A stretch of DNA of 64,000 nt from Anaerolineae bacterium (GTDB taxonomy: Bacteria > Chloroflexota > Anaerolineae > Anaerolineales > Anaerolineaceae): positions 1 to 64,000 of the forward strand of contig JABLWW010000011.1 of the NCBI GenBank assembly GCA_013178295.1, in the 5' to 3' direction. This document shows positions 6,000-15,600 of this stretch, one piece after another. A program made the translations under genes and the position numbers. A model generated the notes under the pieces. That model was not told the origin of the DNA and did not search any database. It saw only the letters and a program-made list of their open reading frames with translations. Numbering within the stretch: position 1 is the stretch's first letter; each line of letters opens with the position of its first letter.

Positions 6000-8099
6000 A
6001 TGGCTATCATGGATAAAGAAGCAGCAAGGACAATCGAAAACGTTTCGGCGCTCATTGAGGAACAAGGACTGACCAAAGAAGAGCTGGTTACCATGCTGCG
6101 ACAGATCATGGAAATTCGGGTTTTTGAGAATAATATTGCCAATTTGCTCAGCAAAGCGGTTCTTAAGGGTGCCTCGCATCTATATGCAGGGGAAGAAGCT
6201 GTTGCAGTTGGCGCAGTGGCTGCGTTGCGTGATGATGACTTAATCACCTCAACACACCGTGGGCATGGCCATGCCCACGCTCATGGTGATCGGGCAGCCA
6301 AGACTCCCGAGGGGAAACAGCAGCATTACAACCGTATGATGGCGGAGGTGTTGGGCAAAGCTGGCGGCTACTGCAAGGGCAAAGGCGGCTCAATGCACAT
6401 TGCTGACGTGGAGCATGGCAACCTGGGGGCGACCGGTATTGTCGGCGGTAATATTCCTGTGGCGGTGGGCGCTGCGCTGGCGCAGAAGTTGATGAAGAAT
6501 GACCGGGTGGTGCTGTGCTTTTTTGGCGATGGTGCATCCAACACGGGCAACTTTCACGAGTCGCTCAACATGGCAGCGCTGTGGGATTTGCCAGTGGTGT
6601 TTGTTGTAGAGAATAATCAATATGCCATGTCGGTACCCTGGAAGAAAGCCAGCAAACTGCAAAGCATCTCGGCGCGCGCTGTTGCGTATGGCATTCCCGG
6701 TGAGACGGTGGATGGGATGAACCCGCTTACTGTTCGGGGGGCTGTTCTAAAGGCGGTGGAGCGTGCCCGTCGTGGAGAGGGACCCTCCTTGATTGAGTGT
6801 CAGACCTACCGCTGGTTTGGGCATTCGCATTCTGACCCGCGAGCCTACCGTACCCGTGAGGAGGAAAACGAGTGGAAACAGCGCGACCCGTTCAAGAAGT
6901 TTCGCGAAGATCTGAAGATTGCTGGCATCCTGACCGAAGCTGAGGCAGAGGCGCTGGAACAGGAGGTCAACCGCAAACTCGAGACCGCCATGCAGTTCAG
7001 CGAGGCTTCTCCTGAACCCGGTCCCGCCGATCTGGAAACGGATGTCTTTGCCCCTTCAGTCTGGACAAAGCAGGATGTGGAACGTGAGGCTGTACTGCGT
7101 CAGCGCGTGCGTACCGATCCCAACATGCGTCAGATTTCTTACTCGCAGGCGCTGGTAGAAGCCATGCGCGAGGAGATGCTCCGCGATGAGCGTGTCTTTA
7201 TCTTTGGAGAAGATGTCGGGCTGTATGGCGGCGCGTATGGTGCCACGCGCGGTTTGTTTGAAGAGTTTGGCGAATGGCGGGTGATTGATACCCCCATTTC
7301 TGAAGCCACGATTGGCGGTGCGGCGGTCGGCGCGGCAATGGCTGGTATGCGACCGGTGGCTGAGATTATGTATGTAGATTTTACTCCGCTGGCAATGGAT
7401 CAGATTGCCAATCAGGGCGCCAAAAACCGCTATATGTTTGGCGGTAAGACTACGGTGCCCATGGTCATTCGTACTGAGGGGGGCGCTGGGCGCGCTATCG
7501 CTGCGCATCACTCGCAGAGCCTGGAATCGCTGTGGACACATTTCCCCGGGATTTATGTTGTGATGCCCGCCACGCCTTATGATGCCAAAGGGCTGCTTAA
7601 GGCCGCTATACGCGATGATAACCCGGTCATGTTCATTGAGCACAAGATGCTTTACAAGGAAAAGGGTCCTGTCCCTGAAGAGGACTATGTGATTCCTCTG
7701 GGCGTCGCCGATATCAAACGCCCGGGGCGCGATGTGACCCTGGTCAGCTACTCGCGCATGGTGTTGCGCAGTCTCGAGGCAGCTGAAATCCTGGCAAAAG
7801 AAGGCATTGATGTTGAAGTGATTGACCTGCGCACACTTAAACCGCTGGATATTGATACTGTAATTGCTTCGGTCAAGAAAACCGGACGGTTTGTCGGGGT
7901 GACAGAAGCTTATGAGAATACCAGCTTTATCAATGAGGTCATGGCGCAGGTGAATGAGCTGGCATTTGACTGGCTGGATGCGCCGATGGTGCGGGTTGCT
8001 TCGGCGAACGTTCCCGTGCCGCGGGCAGAAGTTCTGGAAGACCTGGCAATACCCAACGTTGGGCGGATTGTGGAAGCCTGCAGAAAGGTGATGAGCTGA
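6000..8099 (+). CDS. Fused 2-oxoacid/acetoin dehydrogenase E1 (alpha-beta), TPP-dependent
   Basis: A 699-residue fusion of the two E1 chains that are usually separate genes. Residues ~25-345 are the alpha chain: the TPP/Mg motif runs from GDGASN (~176) to VVENN, with the later YRWFGHSHSD segment. Residues ~375-699 are the beta chain (VFIFGEDVGLYGG, RTEGGAGRAIAAHH, and a C-terminal transketolase domain with DLRTLKPLD). E1 decarboxylates pyruvate, another 2-oxoacid or acetoin and passes the acyl group to the lipoyl arm of E2. The ATG at 6000 has AAGGAG 9 nt upstream. The stop overlaps the E2 start (TGATG). Substrate cannot be settled; fused E1 occurs in both acetoin- and pyruvate-type complexes. 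Confidence 0.9.
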   Translation: MAIMDKEAARTIENVSALIEEQGLTKEELVTMLRQIMEIRVFENNIANLLSKAVLKGASHLYAGEEAVAVGAVAALRDDDLITSTHRGHGHAHAHGDRAAKTPEGKQQHYNRMMAEVLGKAGGYCKGKGGSMHIADVEHGNLGATGIVGGNIPVAVGAALAQKLMKNDRVVLCFFGDGASNTGNFHESLNMAALWDLPVVFVVENNQYAMSVPWKKASKLQSISARAVAYGIPGETVDGMNPLTVRGAVLKAVERARRGEGPSLIECQTYRWFGHSHSDPRAYRTREEENEWKQRDPFKKFREDLKIAGILTEAEAEALEQEVNRKLETAMQFSEASPEPGPADLETDVFAPSVWTKQDVEREAVLRQRVRTDPNMRQISYSQALVEAMREEMLRDERVFIFGEDVGLYGGAYGATRGLFEEFGEWRVIDTPISEATIGGAAVGAAMAGMRPVAEIMYVDFTPLAMDQIANQGAKNRYMFGGKTTVPMVIRTEGGAGRAIAAHHSQSLESLWTHFPGIYVVMPATPYDAKGLLKAAIRDDNPVMFIEHKMLYKEKGPVPEEDYVIPLGVADIKRPGRDVTLVSYSRMVLRSLEAAEILAKEGIDVEVIDLRTLKPLDIDTVIASVKKTGRFVGVTEAYENTSFINEVMAQVNELAFDWLDAPMVRVASANVPVPRAEVLEDLAIPNVGRIVEACRKVMS

Positions 8100-9472
8100 T
8101 GGCAGAGGAGTTATTTATCCCAAAGCTTGGTCAGACGGTAGAGACCGTTACTCTGATAGCCTGGAAAGTTGAAGATGGTGCAAAGGTTGAATTTGGCCAG
8201 GAAGTTCTTGAGGTGGAGACGGATAAAGCGGTGTTTCCGGTAGAAGCCAATGCCAATGGGTATATTCATCTTGGCCCCTATAAAGCCGGGGATGTGTTGC
8301 CGGTGTTAACGGTGGTGGCAATCATTGGCAAGCAGGATGAGAAGTTTGCCGTTTCTGCCGCTCCGGCAGTGGGCGCGGAGGAGCTTGAGAAGGCGGCTAC
8401 AGAGGAAAGCGCCCCGTCAAGGGCGGTGGGCGCTGTGCAGCCTTCTTCATTGCCCCAGGCTGTTCAGGAGGGCGGAAGGGAGGTGCCTTTTGCCTCACCG
8501 CGGGCGCGCAGACTGGCTGTTGAAAAGGGGGTTGATGTGCGACAAGTTTCGCCCACTGGCGGGGGCGGGGTGCGGGTTGTTGAGAAGGATGTGGTCGCTT
8601 ATCTGAGCCGCCAGCCTAAAGCCACCCCCTTAGCGCGGCGTATTGCTGAGGCGGAAGGACTTGACTTAAGTGCTCTGAATGCTGGCGAGGGCGTCATCAC
8701 CAAAACGGATGTGTTGGGCGCGGTGAAAGCAGGCGGCGCCGTGCAGTCTGCTCCGCTTCCTATCTCTGCTGAAGGGGATGTACGCGAGCGTATCCCCCTC
8801 AAAGGCGTGCGTGGCATTATCGCTGAGCGGATGGCTGTCAGCGTGCATACCACTGCGCGCGTGACAATGTTTATGGATGCTGACGCGACCGAGTTAGTGC
8901 GCTTTCGCAAGCGGCTTAAAGAGCGCTATGAGAAGGAGTGGGACTTTTCTCCCGGTTATAACGAACTGCTGGCGAAGATTTGCGCTTCTGCTCTACGACG
9001 TTATCCTTATATGAACGCCCGCCTTGTGGAAGATGCTATCGAACATCTGGCGCATGTCAATATTGGTATCGCTGTGGATACCGATCGCGGGCTGCTGGTG
9101 CCGGTGGTGCGCGATGTGGATGCCAAAGGGCTGCGGCAAATTGGCGAAGAGTTCCGCCAGTTAGCCGAACGGGCACGCAGCGGACGCTCGCAGTTGGATG
9201 ACATCAGCGGTGGGACGTTCACCATCACCAATCTTGGAATGTATGACATTGATTACTTCACGCCGGTGATTAACCTGCCGGAGGCAGCTATCCTTGGAGT
9301 GGGACGTATTGTGCCCCGTCCGGTATACATAGGGGATGAACTGATGCGCCGCGAGATGATGACCCTTAGCCTGGTTTTTGACCATCGTCTGGTGGATGGC
9401 GCTCCTGCGGCGCGCTTTCTGCAATATATACGTGATCTGATTGAGGAACCAGCTTTGCTTGGCGTTCTTTGA
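8099..9472 (+). CDS. Dihydrolipoamide acyltransferase (E2) with tandem subunit-binding domains
   Basis: A 457-residue E2. An N-terminal lipoyl domain (1-80) carries the lipoyl lysine in EVETDKAVF (Lys43). Two peripheral subunit-binding domains follow: ~132-172 (ASPRARRLAVEKGVDV ... GGGGVRVVEKDV) and ~177-210 (TPLARRIAEAEGLDL ... GVITKTDVLGAV). The catalytic domain (~225-457) has the DHRLVDG active-site motif (His ~429) and NLGMYDIDYF. E2 forms the core and transfers the acyl group to CoA. Most E2s have one subunit-binding domain. It overlaps the E1 stop by one base. No E3 gene (lipoamide dehydrogenase) follows; a terminator does. Confidence 0.93.
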   Translation: MAEELFIPKLGQTVETVTLIAWKVEDGAKVEFGQEVLEVETDKAVFPVEANANGYIHLGPYKAGDVLPVLTVVAIIGKQDEKFAVSAAPAVGAEELEKAATEESAPSRAVGAVQPSSLPQAVQEGGREVPFASPRARRLAVEKGVDVRQVSPTGGGGVRVVEKDVVAYLSRQPKATPLARRIAEAEGLDLSALNAGEGVITKTDVLGAVKAGGAVQSAPLPISAEGDVRERIPLKGVRGIIAERMAVSVHTTARVTMFMDADATELVRFRKRLKERYEKEWDFSPGYNELLAKICASALRRYPYMNARLVEDAIEHLAHVNIGIAVDTDRGLLVPVVRDVDAKGLRQIGEEFRQLAERARSGRSQLDDISGGTFTITNLGMYDIDYFTPVINLPEAAILGVGRIVPRPVYIGDELMRREMMTLSLVFDHRLVDGAPAARFLQYIRDLIEEPALLGVL

Positions 9473-9496
9473 TCTTTCTCCTTCCCTCCTTGACGT

Positions 9497-9532
9497 GACC
9501 CTGGCGGCAGAAAAGCCGCCAGGGTCTTTTTT
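9497..9532 (+). terminator. Strong rho-independent terminator of the E1-E2 operon
   Basis: A perfect 12-bp stem (GACCCTGGCGGC / GCCGCCAGGGTC) with loop AGAAAA is followed by TTTTTT. It closes the regulator-E1-E2 transcript. Confidence 0.95.
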
Positions 9533-9612
9533 GCAACGTTTCTGCTCTGCGGGCGTATACCGTTTCAGATTATATAAGTAGTGTAGTAATGATAACTGCA
9601 AGGAGTAAAGAC

Positions 9613-9972
9613 ATGATCACAGAACAAGTTAAATCCGGCAATCTGGCTTCCAATGATATTCGCAGAACGGCCGAGTTTTTGCAAAAAGTGTTTGGCTGGA
9701 GAATCAACGTATCTGGAGATAACATTCTGTTGGACGAAAGTATCAATGGGTTTAATGGCGGCATTTACACGGTAAAGGATGGGCAGCCTTACTTTGTCAC
9801 CATTTATATTATTGTTGAGAATATTCACGATGCTGCTAAAATGGTGGAGCGCATGGGGGGCGTGATTGTTGAGCCGCCTTTTCGGCATAAGGATGGTTCA
9901 CAGATTTGCTACTTCACTGAGCCATCGGGGATTACCCATTCGTTGATACAGCCAAAGGATCGTCTGTCATAG
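9613..9972 (+). CDS. VOC-family (glyoxalase/bleomycin-resistance fold) protein
   Basis: A 119-residue single-domain protein with the paired beta-alpha-beta-beta-beta pattern of the vicinal oxygen chelate fold: RRTAEFLQKVFGWRI near the start and the typical closing segment CYFTEPSGITHSLIQP. These proteins are metal-dependent lyases, dioxygenases or binding proteins, and the exact reaction cannot be told from sequence. The ATG at 9613 has CAAGGAG at good spacing; an earlier in-frame ATG at 9589 has none. It stands alone between two transcription units. Confidence 0.75.
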   Translation: MITEQVKSGNLASNDIRRTAEFLQKVFGWRINVSGDNILLDESINGFNGGIYTVKDGQPYFVTIYIIVENIHDAAKMVERMGGVIVEPPFRHKDGSQICYFTEPSGITHSLIQPKDRLS

Positions 9973-10119
9973 AAAAGCAGCAGGCGGGGTTTTTGCAACA
10001 GTCAGGCGTGCGGCATAAAGCATGGCAGTTGCCTGTCGTTTGATGCCAGGCAAGATGGGGCGCTTCTCAAGTAGTTATTGTGTCAGGACTGCAACCTAAC
10101 CTCACGGCGGGGGTTAATA

Positions 10120-10136
10120 TTGGTGTATTTCACCAA
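10120..10136. promoter_or_regulatory. Short inverted repeat before the pfaD start
   Basis: TTGGTG-TATTT-CACCAA, a 6-bp inverted repeat with a 5-nt spacer, ends 21 nt before the pfaD start. It could be an operator half-site pair or a leader hairpin. Confidence 0.3.
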
Positions 10137-10157
10137 AGATGACTCGAGGATGTTGAG

Positions 10158-11786
10158 ATGAACAATCACCCCCCGCTTTTGAGTATCTCTCCGACTGATT
10201 TTGGATGTGAAATTTACTGGACGGGCGCTGCCAGCAGTGTGGCTTTTGACCTGGAAAGTGTACGAAGATACCTGCTTCAGCTGGAGCAGCCTTTGTGGGT
10301 GGTCAGACAGAATGGTCATTTGGGAGTGAGCGGTGAGGGCAGACTGGCGATTGCATCTGCGCCGGATACTCTCCCGTTGGAGGCGTTCACCCCGGCTTTA
10401 CCTCCGGAGCGGCTTGGCAATCCGTCTTTTTGTCAGGCGTACGGTACGCGCTATGCCATGTATGCGGGCGCAATGGCAAACGGAATTGCCTCTGAAGAGA
10501 TGGTCATCGCTTTGGGCAAAGCCGGGTTGATGGGGTCGTTTGGGGCGGGGGGGTTATCCCCGGCTCGCATAGAGGATGCTATCGTGAAGGTAAAGGAAGC
10601 GCTTCCTGATGGCCCCTATGCGTTTAATTTGCTAAACAGCCCAAATGAACCTGCTCTGGAACGGCGGACGGTTGAGCTTTACCTGAAACATGGCGTCCGT
10701 GTGGTGGAGGCTTCTGCTTATCTGGCGCTGACCACCAATCTGGTACATTACCGCGCTGCTGGGCTTTCTCTGAGCGACGACGGGCAGGTAGTCATTCGAA
10801 ACCGTGTCATTGCCAAGCTTTCGCGCAAAGAGGTGGCGCGCAGATTCTTTGAGCCTCCCGCGGCGGACATTCTCAACCAGCTGGTTGCCGATGGTCGTAT
10901 CTCTGCCCAGCAGGCTGAACTGGCGCAGCGCGTTCCGATGGCGGATGATATCACGGCGGAAGCCGATTCGGGTGGTCATACCGATAACCGCCCGCTGGTA
11001 TGTCTTTTACCGGCGCTACGGGCACAGCGGGATGAGTTCCAGCGCAAGCACCAGTTTGCGCAGATGGTGCGGGTTGGGGCTGCGGGCGGGATTGGTACAC
11101 CAGCGGCTGCCCTGGCGGCTTTTTCTCTGGGAGCAGATTATGTTGTGACCGGATCGGTCAATCAGGGGTGTGTGGAGGCGGGCGCGTCGCAGCATACCCG
11201 TACCCTTCTGGCGCAGGCGGAGATGACTGATGTGGCAATGGCGCCCGCTGGAGATATGTTTGAGATGGGCGTTAAGGTGCAGGTACTCAAACGCGGGACG
11301 ATGTTTGCCATGCGGGCGCAGAAGCTCTATGAACTGTACAACCGCTATGAAAGTCTGGAAGAGATACCGGATAAAGAGCGCGAAAAACTTGAGACACAGG
11401 TTTTCAAGATGAGCTTTGAGAAAGTTTGGCAGGAGTGTGAGCGTTTCTTCAGTGAGCGTGATCCTGCGCAGATTGCCCGTGCCACCCAGAACCCCAAGGA
11501 TAAAATGGCGCTGGTCTTTCGCTGGTATCTGGGGCTTTCTTCGCGCTGGTCAAACTGCGGCGAAAAGGGGCGCGAGATGGACTACCAAATCTGGTGTGGG
11601 CCGGCCATGGGGGCGTTTAATGACTGGGTGCGCGGCACAGCACTGGCAGATCCGACAAACCGCCGTGTCGTGGATATTTCGCGGCATATCTTAACCGGGT
11701 GTGCGTATCTTCAACGACTCCGTTCGTTGGAAATGCAGGGGATACGCTTCGAGCCTTCCCTTTTGCACTATATCCCTGAGGAATAA
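10158..11786 (+). CDS. pfaD: PfaD-family trans-acting enoyl reductase
   Basis: A 542-residue protein matching the PfaD family (2-nitropropane-dioxygenase-like FMN TIM barrel) in length and landmarks: an N-terminal extension, GLMGSFGAGGLSPARIEDAI (~127-146), RVGAAGGIGTPAA (~303-315), DYVVTGSVNQG (~327-337) and a helical C-terminal part. PfaD proteins work in trans as the enoyl reductase of polyunsaturated-fatty-acid and related iterative polyketide synthases. The synthase ~850 nt away has no ER domain of its own, so this gene likely supplies it. GAGGA lies 7 nt before the ATG. The gene points toward the synthase operon (convergent), so the two units are transcribed separately. Confidence 0.9.
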   Translation: MNNHPPLLSISPTDFGCEIYWTGAASSVAFDLESVRRYLLQLEQPLWVVRQNGHLGVSGEGRLAIASAPDTLPLEAFTPALPPERLGNPSFCQAYGTRYAMYAGAMANGIASEEMVIALGKAGLMGSFGAGGLSPARIEDAIVKVKEALPDGPYAFNLLNSPNEPALERRTVELYLKHGVRVVEASAYLALTTNLVHYRAAGLSLSDDGQVVIRNRVIAKLSRKEVARRFFEPPAADILNQLVADGRISAQQAELAQRVPMADDITAEADSGGHTDNRPLVCLLPALRAQRDEFQRKHQFAQMVRVGAAGGIGTPAAALAAFSLGADYVVTGSVNQGCVEAGASQHTRTLLAQAEMTDVAMAPAGDMFEMGVKVQVLKRGTMFAMRAQKLYELYNRYESLEEIPDKEREKLETQVFKMSFEKVWQECERFFSERDPAQIARATQNPKDKMALVFRWYLGLSSRWSNCGEKGREMDYQIWCGPAMGAFNDWVRGTALADPTNRRVVDISRHILTGCAYLQRLRSLEMQGIRFEPSLLHYIPEE

Positions 11787-11887
11787 CCATCAAAAGTTAT
11801 CCCTTCGTTAAGCCGATAAGATACTGGCGCTTTTTTGTCCTGAGGCACACAGCTTCTTCTGTGCACGAGGCGTGAGGAACTGTTGGT

Positions 11888-12610
11888 TTAAATCCGAACA
11901 GGGATCAGTTCGCAGGTGGCTGCTTCGTGCGTTTGAACTGCCATGGTGAGGACGAAGTCTTCGATTTTCTGCCACCACACACGGCAGCCAGGCAGGGAAG
12001 GACAATGCACTTCCATCAGGTGCCAGGCTCCATCCCGGCTATTTTTGCTGTCGGTGGTATCCAGATGGATGACCTCCACCTGACGCGTGTCCATCCGCAA
12101 TCCAATTCCTAATGCTTTCAGAACGGATTCTTTGGCGCTCCATATCAGATTTGCCAACACCTCTTGCTGACTGGCGGAGACGCTTTGGATTTTTTTTGCC
12201 TCGCTGGAGGTAAAGAAGTCCTGGATAAAGCCTGGTGAGCGGGGTTCGATATGTTCAAGGTCAATACCGAGAGAGACGTGTGGTGAAGGGCAATATGCTG
12301 AAACAGCCAGATGTTCCCGATGGCTGATGGAAATGCTGGCAGGGTGGTGTCTGCTCTGTATCAGAAGGCACGGCGCCCCGCCGGGTTTTGCCGCGATCAC
12401 AATGTCGCGCAGATGCAGACCTTGCGCTTCGCGACGACAGTGCTGCACCAGCCTTTTGGCGGTTAGCCGCCCGTGCAGCCACTCCTCGCGGCGCTTGGGA
12501 ACCCGCATACATGAAAGAATATCCATTTCTTCCGGGGAAAGGAAGTCAGTGGGCGGCTGACTTCCTTTCCCGTTTTTTGTTAAGAGCCAGTGTATGAGGT
12601 ATTTACCCAT
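11888..12610 (-). CDS. Sfp-type 4'-phosphopantetheinyl transferase
   Basis: A 240-residue transferase of the Sfp/AcpT group. The CoA/Mg motifs are clear: LGIDLEHIEP (~119-128) and WSAKESVLKALG (~159-170), with an earlier RREEWLHGRLTAKRL. Such enzymes move phosphopantetheine from CoA to a hydroxyl of carrier proteins. It follows the synthase gene by only 29 nt on the same strand and is probably co-transcribed with it, so it should be the dedicated activator of the three carrier domains. No clear Shine-Dalgarno precedes the ATG, suggesting translational coupling. Its natural target appears to carry Thr rather than Ser. Confidence 0.92.
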   Translation of the reverse strand: MGKYLIHWLLTKNGKGSQPPTDFLSPEEMDILSCMRVPKRREEWLHGRLTAKRLVQHCRREAQGLHLRDIVIAAKPGGAPCLLIQSRHHPASISISHREHLAVSAYCPSPHVSLGIDLEHIEPRSPGFIQDFFTSSEAKKIQSVSASQQEVLANLIWSAKESVLKALGIGLRMDTRQVEVIHLDTTDSKNSRDGAWHLMEVHCPSLPGCRVWWQKIEDFVLTMAVQTHEAATCELIPVRI

Positions 12611-12639
12611 CGTTTTATAAAGGCAGTCGAAGGGCTGCC

Positions 12640-15600
12640 TTAGTTACTCCCTCCCATCCAGGTTTGAAAAGGCTTTAGCAGCTCCTGCTCAATTGGATAA
12701 GGCAGGGGAGAAGTGCGGTACTCTTTGATCTCCAGGTAGAGATTGCCGGTGGCGTCCAGCACGCGGGCGTCGAAGATCAGACTGCCTTCAGCGCTTGGGT
12801 GCGGTGTTACCTCAGCATAGATGGGAGTATCGTTGCTGGGGCGGCAGTTATAGAGGGTGAGGTCGCCAATTGAACTGGGCAGCCCAAGGATGCCGGTTTT
12901 GCCTGCTTCCCAGATACCCGCGGTCTGAAAACAAAGTTCAACCAGGATGGGGATCAGCAAGTCGGGGCGCTGCTGTGCAATCATTGCTGGCAGCTCGGTG
13001 CGCATTTTCCCGACAACGTGTTCACCGGATTTTTGTACTCCTTCCAATATCTGGAACGAAGGTCCGTGGAAGTACAGGCGATAGATGTCTTCGGTTTTGA
13101 CCATCTCACCACCGTTCCAATCGGGTGGGTTGCTGTGTGCCTTTTGCAATTGGTTGGCTGGTTGCATATATACCCTGCCGCTGAAATGACAGAGATGCTC
13201 AATTTTGCCGGTGCGGCGCGCCAGGTCGGATTCGAGGGTAGCGTAAGCTACAAGTCCATCCGCCTGGCGGAACATCTGCGCTTTCCAGGTAATACGGCGC
13301 GGCTCATTGCGATAAAACTTGAAGGGCACCAGAAAGCGGACATCTTCCAGACGGGTCACTTCAAAATTCTTCTTTGGAGAAGCAAGAACGGAGGCAATAT
13401 GTCTGGCAGCAATTGAAAAACCTTCGATTCCCATCACACCTGGCAGAACAGGGATACCGTTCAGAGCATGGTCTTTGAGCAAGGGGTCACTTTGCGGGTC
13501 GAGTTCGGCTTCCAGCAGAATTCCTTCTTTGAGGTTAAAGCCAGTCAGCTGGCTGAGCATTTTGTGGGCGGGTTTTCCTGCGCGCAGGGCGGTGTTGGCG
13601 CGCATGATGTTAAGCCCTGCATCCGGGCAACGTTCTGCCTCCAACATCCCCAGTGAACCAGCCAGAATGACTTCGCTGTCTGTTCCGTGCAGCAGTTCCT
13701 GCCGTACCAGCGGTGCAGCCTGTGATGGGGCAAGCATGTCAATGCCTGCCCGTTTCATGATTTCGGGGATATAACCGCGGCTTGCCATGCCCACTTCAGC
13801 CCACGCGCCCCAGTCAAGCGAGAGCCATTTGATGGTGGGATATTGGTGTTTGAGCGCTGAAGCAAGTTTGTTGAGCAAGTCATTGGCAGCGCTATAATCA
13901 CTTTGTCCGCTGTTGCCAAATCTCCCGGCTACGGAGGAGAAAAACACCACTGCGCGTGGCAGAGCACAAGCGGATTCCAGCCATTTGAACAGATTGAAGA
14001 ACCCATCTGCTTTGACACTGAAGATCTGGCGGAATTCCTCTTCGGGTTTGCTTTCCAGCTTGCGGCTGCGTTCCATGCCAGCCGCGTGAATCAGCACATC
14101 AATGTGCCCTTCCTCATAGACCACCTGTTGGACGGCTTTCTGTACTGACGCCGGGTCGGTTACGTCGCAGACGAGATAACGCACTTTTGCACCAGCGCTT
14201 TGAATACGCTCCATTGCATCCAGGGTGGCAGCGCCGCGCTCAAGGTATGCCAGTTGTTGTTCGATCTGTGCCGGTGTGGGGCGTTTGCCTTCGCTTGAGA
14301 GGCGCTGCATCAATTCTGCGCGCAACTGATTGCGATCTTTGCGCAGCAGCGCCAGGTTGGGGTCATTGGAAGAGGGGAGCTTCGAGCGTCCCAACAGGTA
14401 GAATATGCCGCCGCTTGACTGGGCTAAATCTGCCACAATGGGAGCAATAATACCGCCTGTTCCGCCGCTGATGAGGTACACAGTGTTCTCGTCCAGTGAC
14501 AGACTGATCTCTGTGGGCAATTCTTTTTCTTGCAGCACAGGGGTAAAGCGCAGTTCGTCTTCCCAGCCCACTTCGACAACGCCGGGGTCATGCAGCGTTT
14601 CCTCGATCAAGCGCGAGGCGATGGTTTTAACAGGGGTGTTAGCGGCAAAGTCTACCACTTTCACCAGCGTGTCAGGGCGTTCCCACGCAATTGCTTTGGC
14701 AAAGCCGCTAACCGCGCCACCAAGGGGAGCAGTTGTTTCAAACAGCGGACAACCCAGAAACCCCCCCATGCGCGTGGCGCATACCAGGAAGGGATTGCCA
14801 CGTATTGATTTCATGACCTGGAACAGCTTATAGATGCGTTCTTCAAGCGCCTTGTGCCACTCCTGTGAACGCATGTCTTGCAAATTGGGTTCGGCGTCCA
14901 GTGCTGGCAGGAAATACACGCCGTGAATATCGCCTTCGGTTTGCCACGCTTCAATTTGCTCTGCCAGATTGTGTTGATCAGGTGTGAGTTCTAAAATCTG
15001 CGCTTTCTTTGCTTTGAGCTGGCGCGAAAGAGTATCTCCTGTCTTTCCGTAATCCTTGATAATCAAGATACGGCTGTTGGCATCCAGGGTGATACCGGTT
15101 TCAACGCACAAATCCAGCTTGGGACGCAGCACGGGAACAGCTACACGCCGCTTGACTGCTGCTCCAGCAGGTGTAGCTTGCTCTTCAGCAGGTTGGAGGG
15201 CTGGCGTGGGTTGCATTTCGGTAGAAATTTCCTTGGTTGCAGGTGTTGCTTCTGTTTGTTTTGGCTGGGTAGCTTCTTCGACAAAGCGGATGACCTTTGC
15301 CAGGGTATTATAATCTGCCAGGCGCAAATCTTCACGGCGCGGGATGTTGTAGAGACCGCGCACGGAGGCGAATAGTTCTGCCTGTTTGACGGTGTCAATC
15401 CCCAAATCGCCTTCCAGATCAAGCTCAAGGTCAAGCATTTCGACGGGGTAGCCAGTCTTCTCGCTGACCAGTGCCAACACTTTGTTTTTGACATCCTCAC
15501 TGGCAGGGGATTGGACAACTGCTGTTTGCTCTTGCGTCGTGGGGGGCTGCTCGGGCACTTGTGTAGTACCAACCGGTTGACTGACTGGGGTTTGTCCGGC

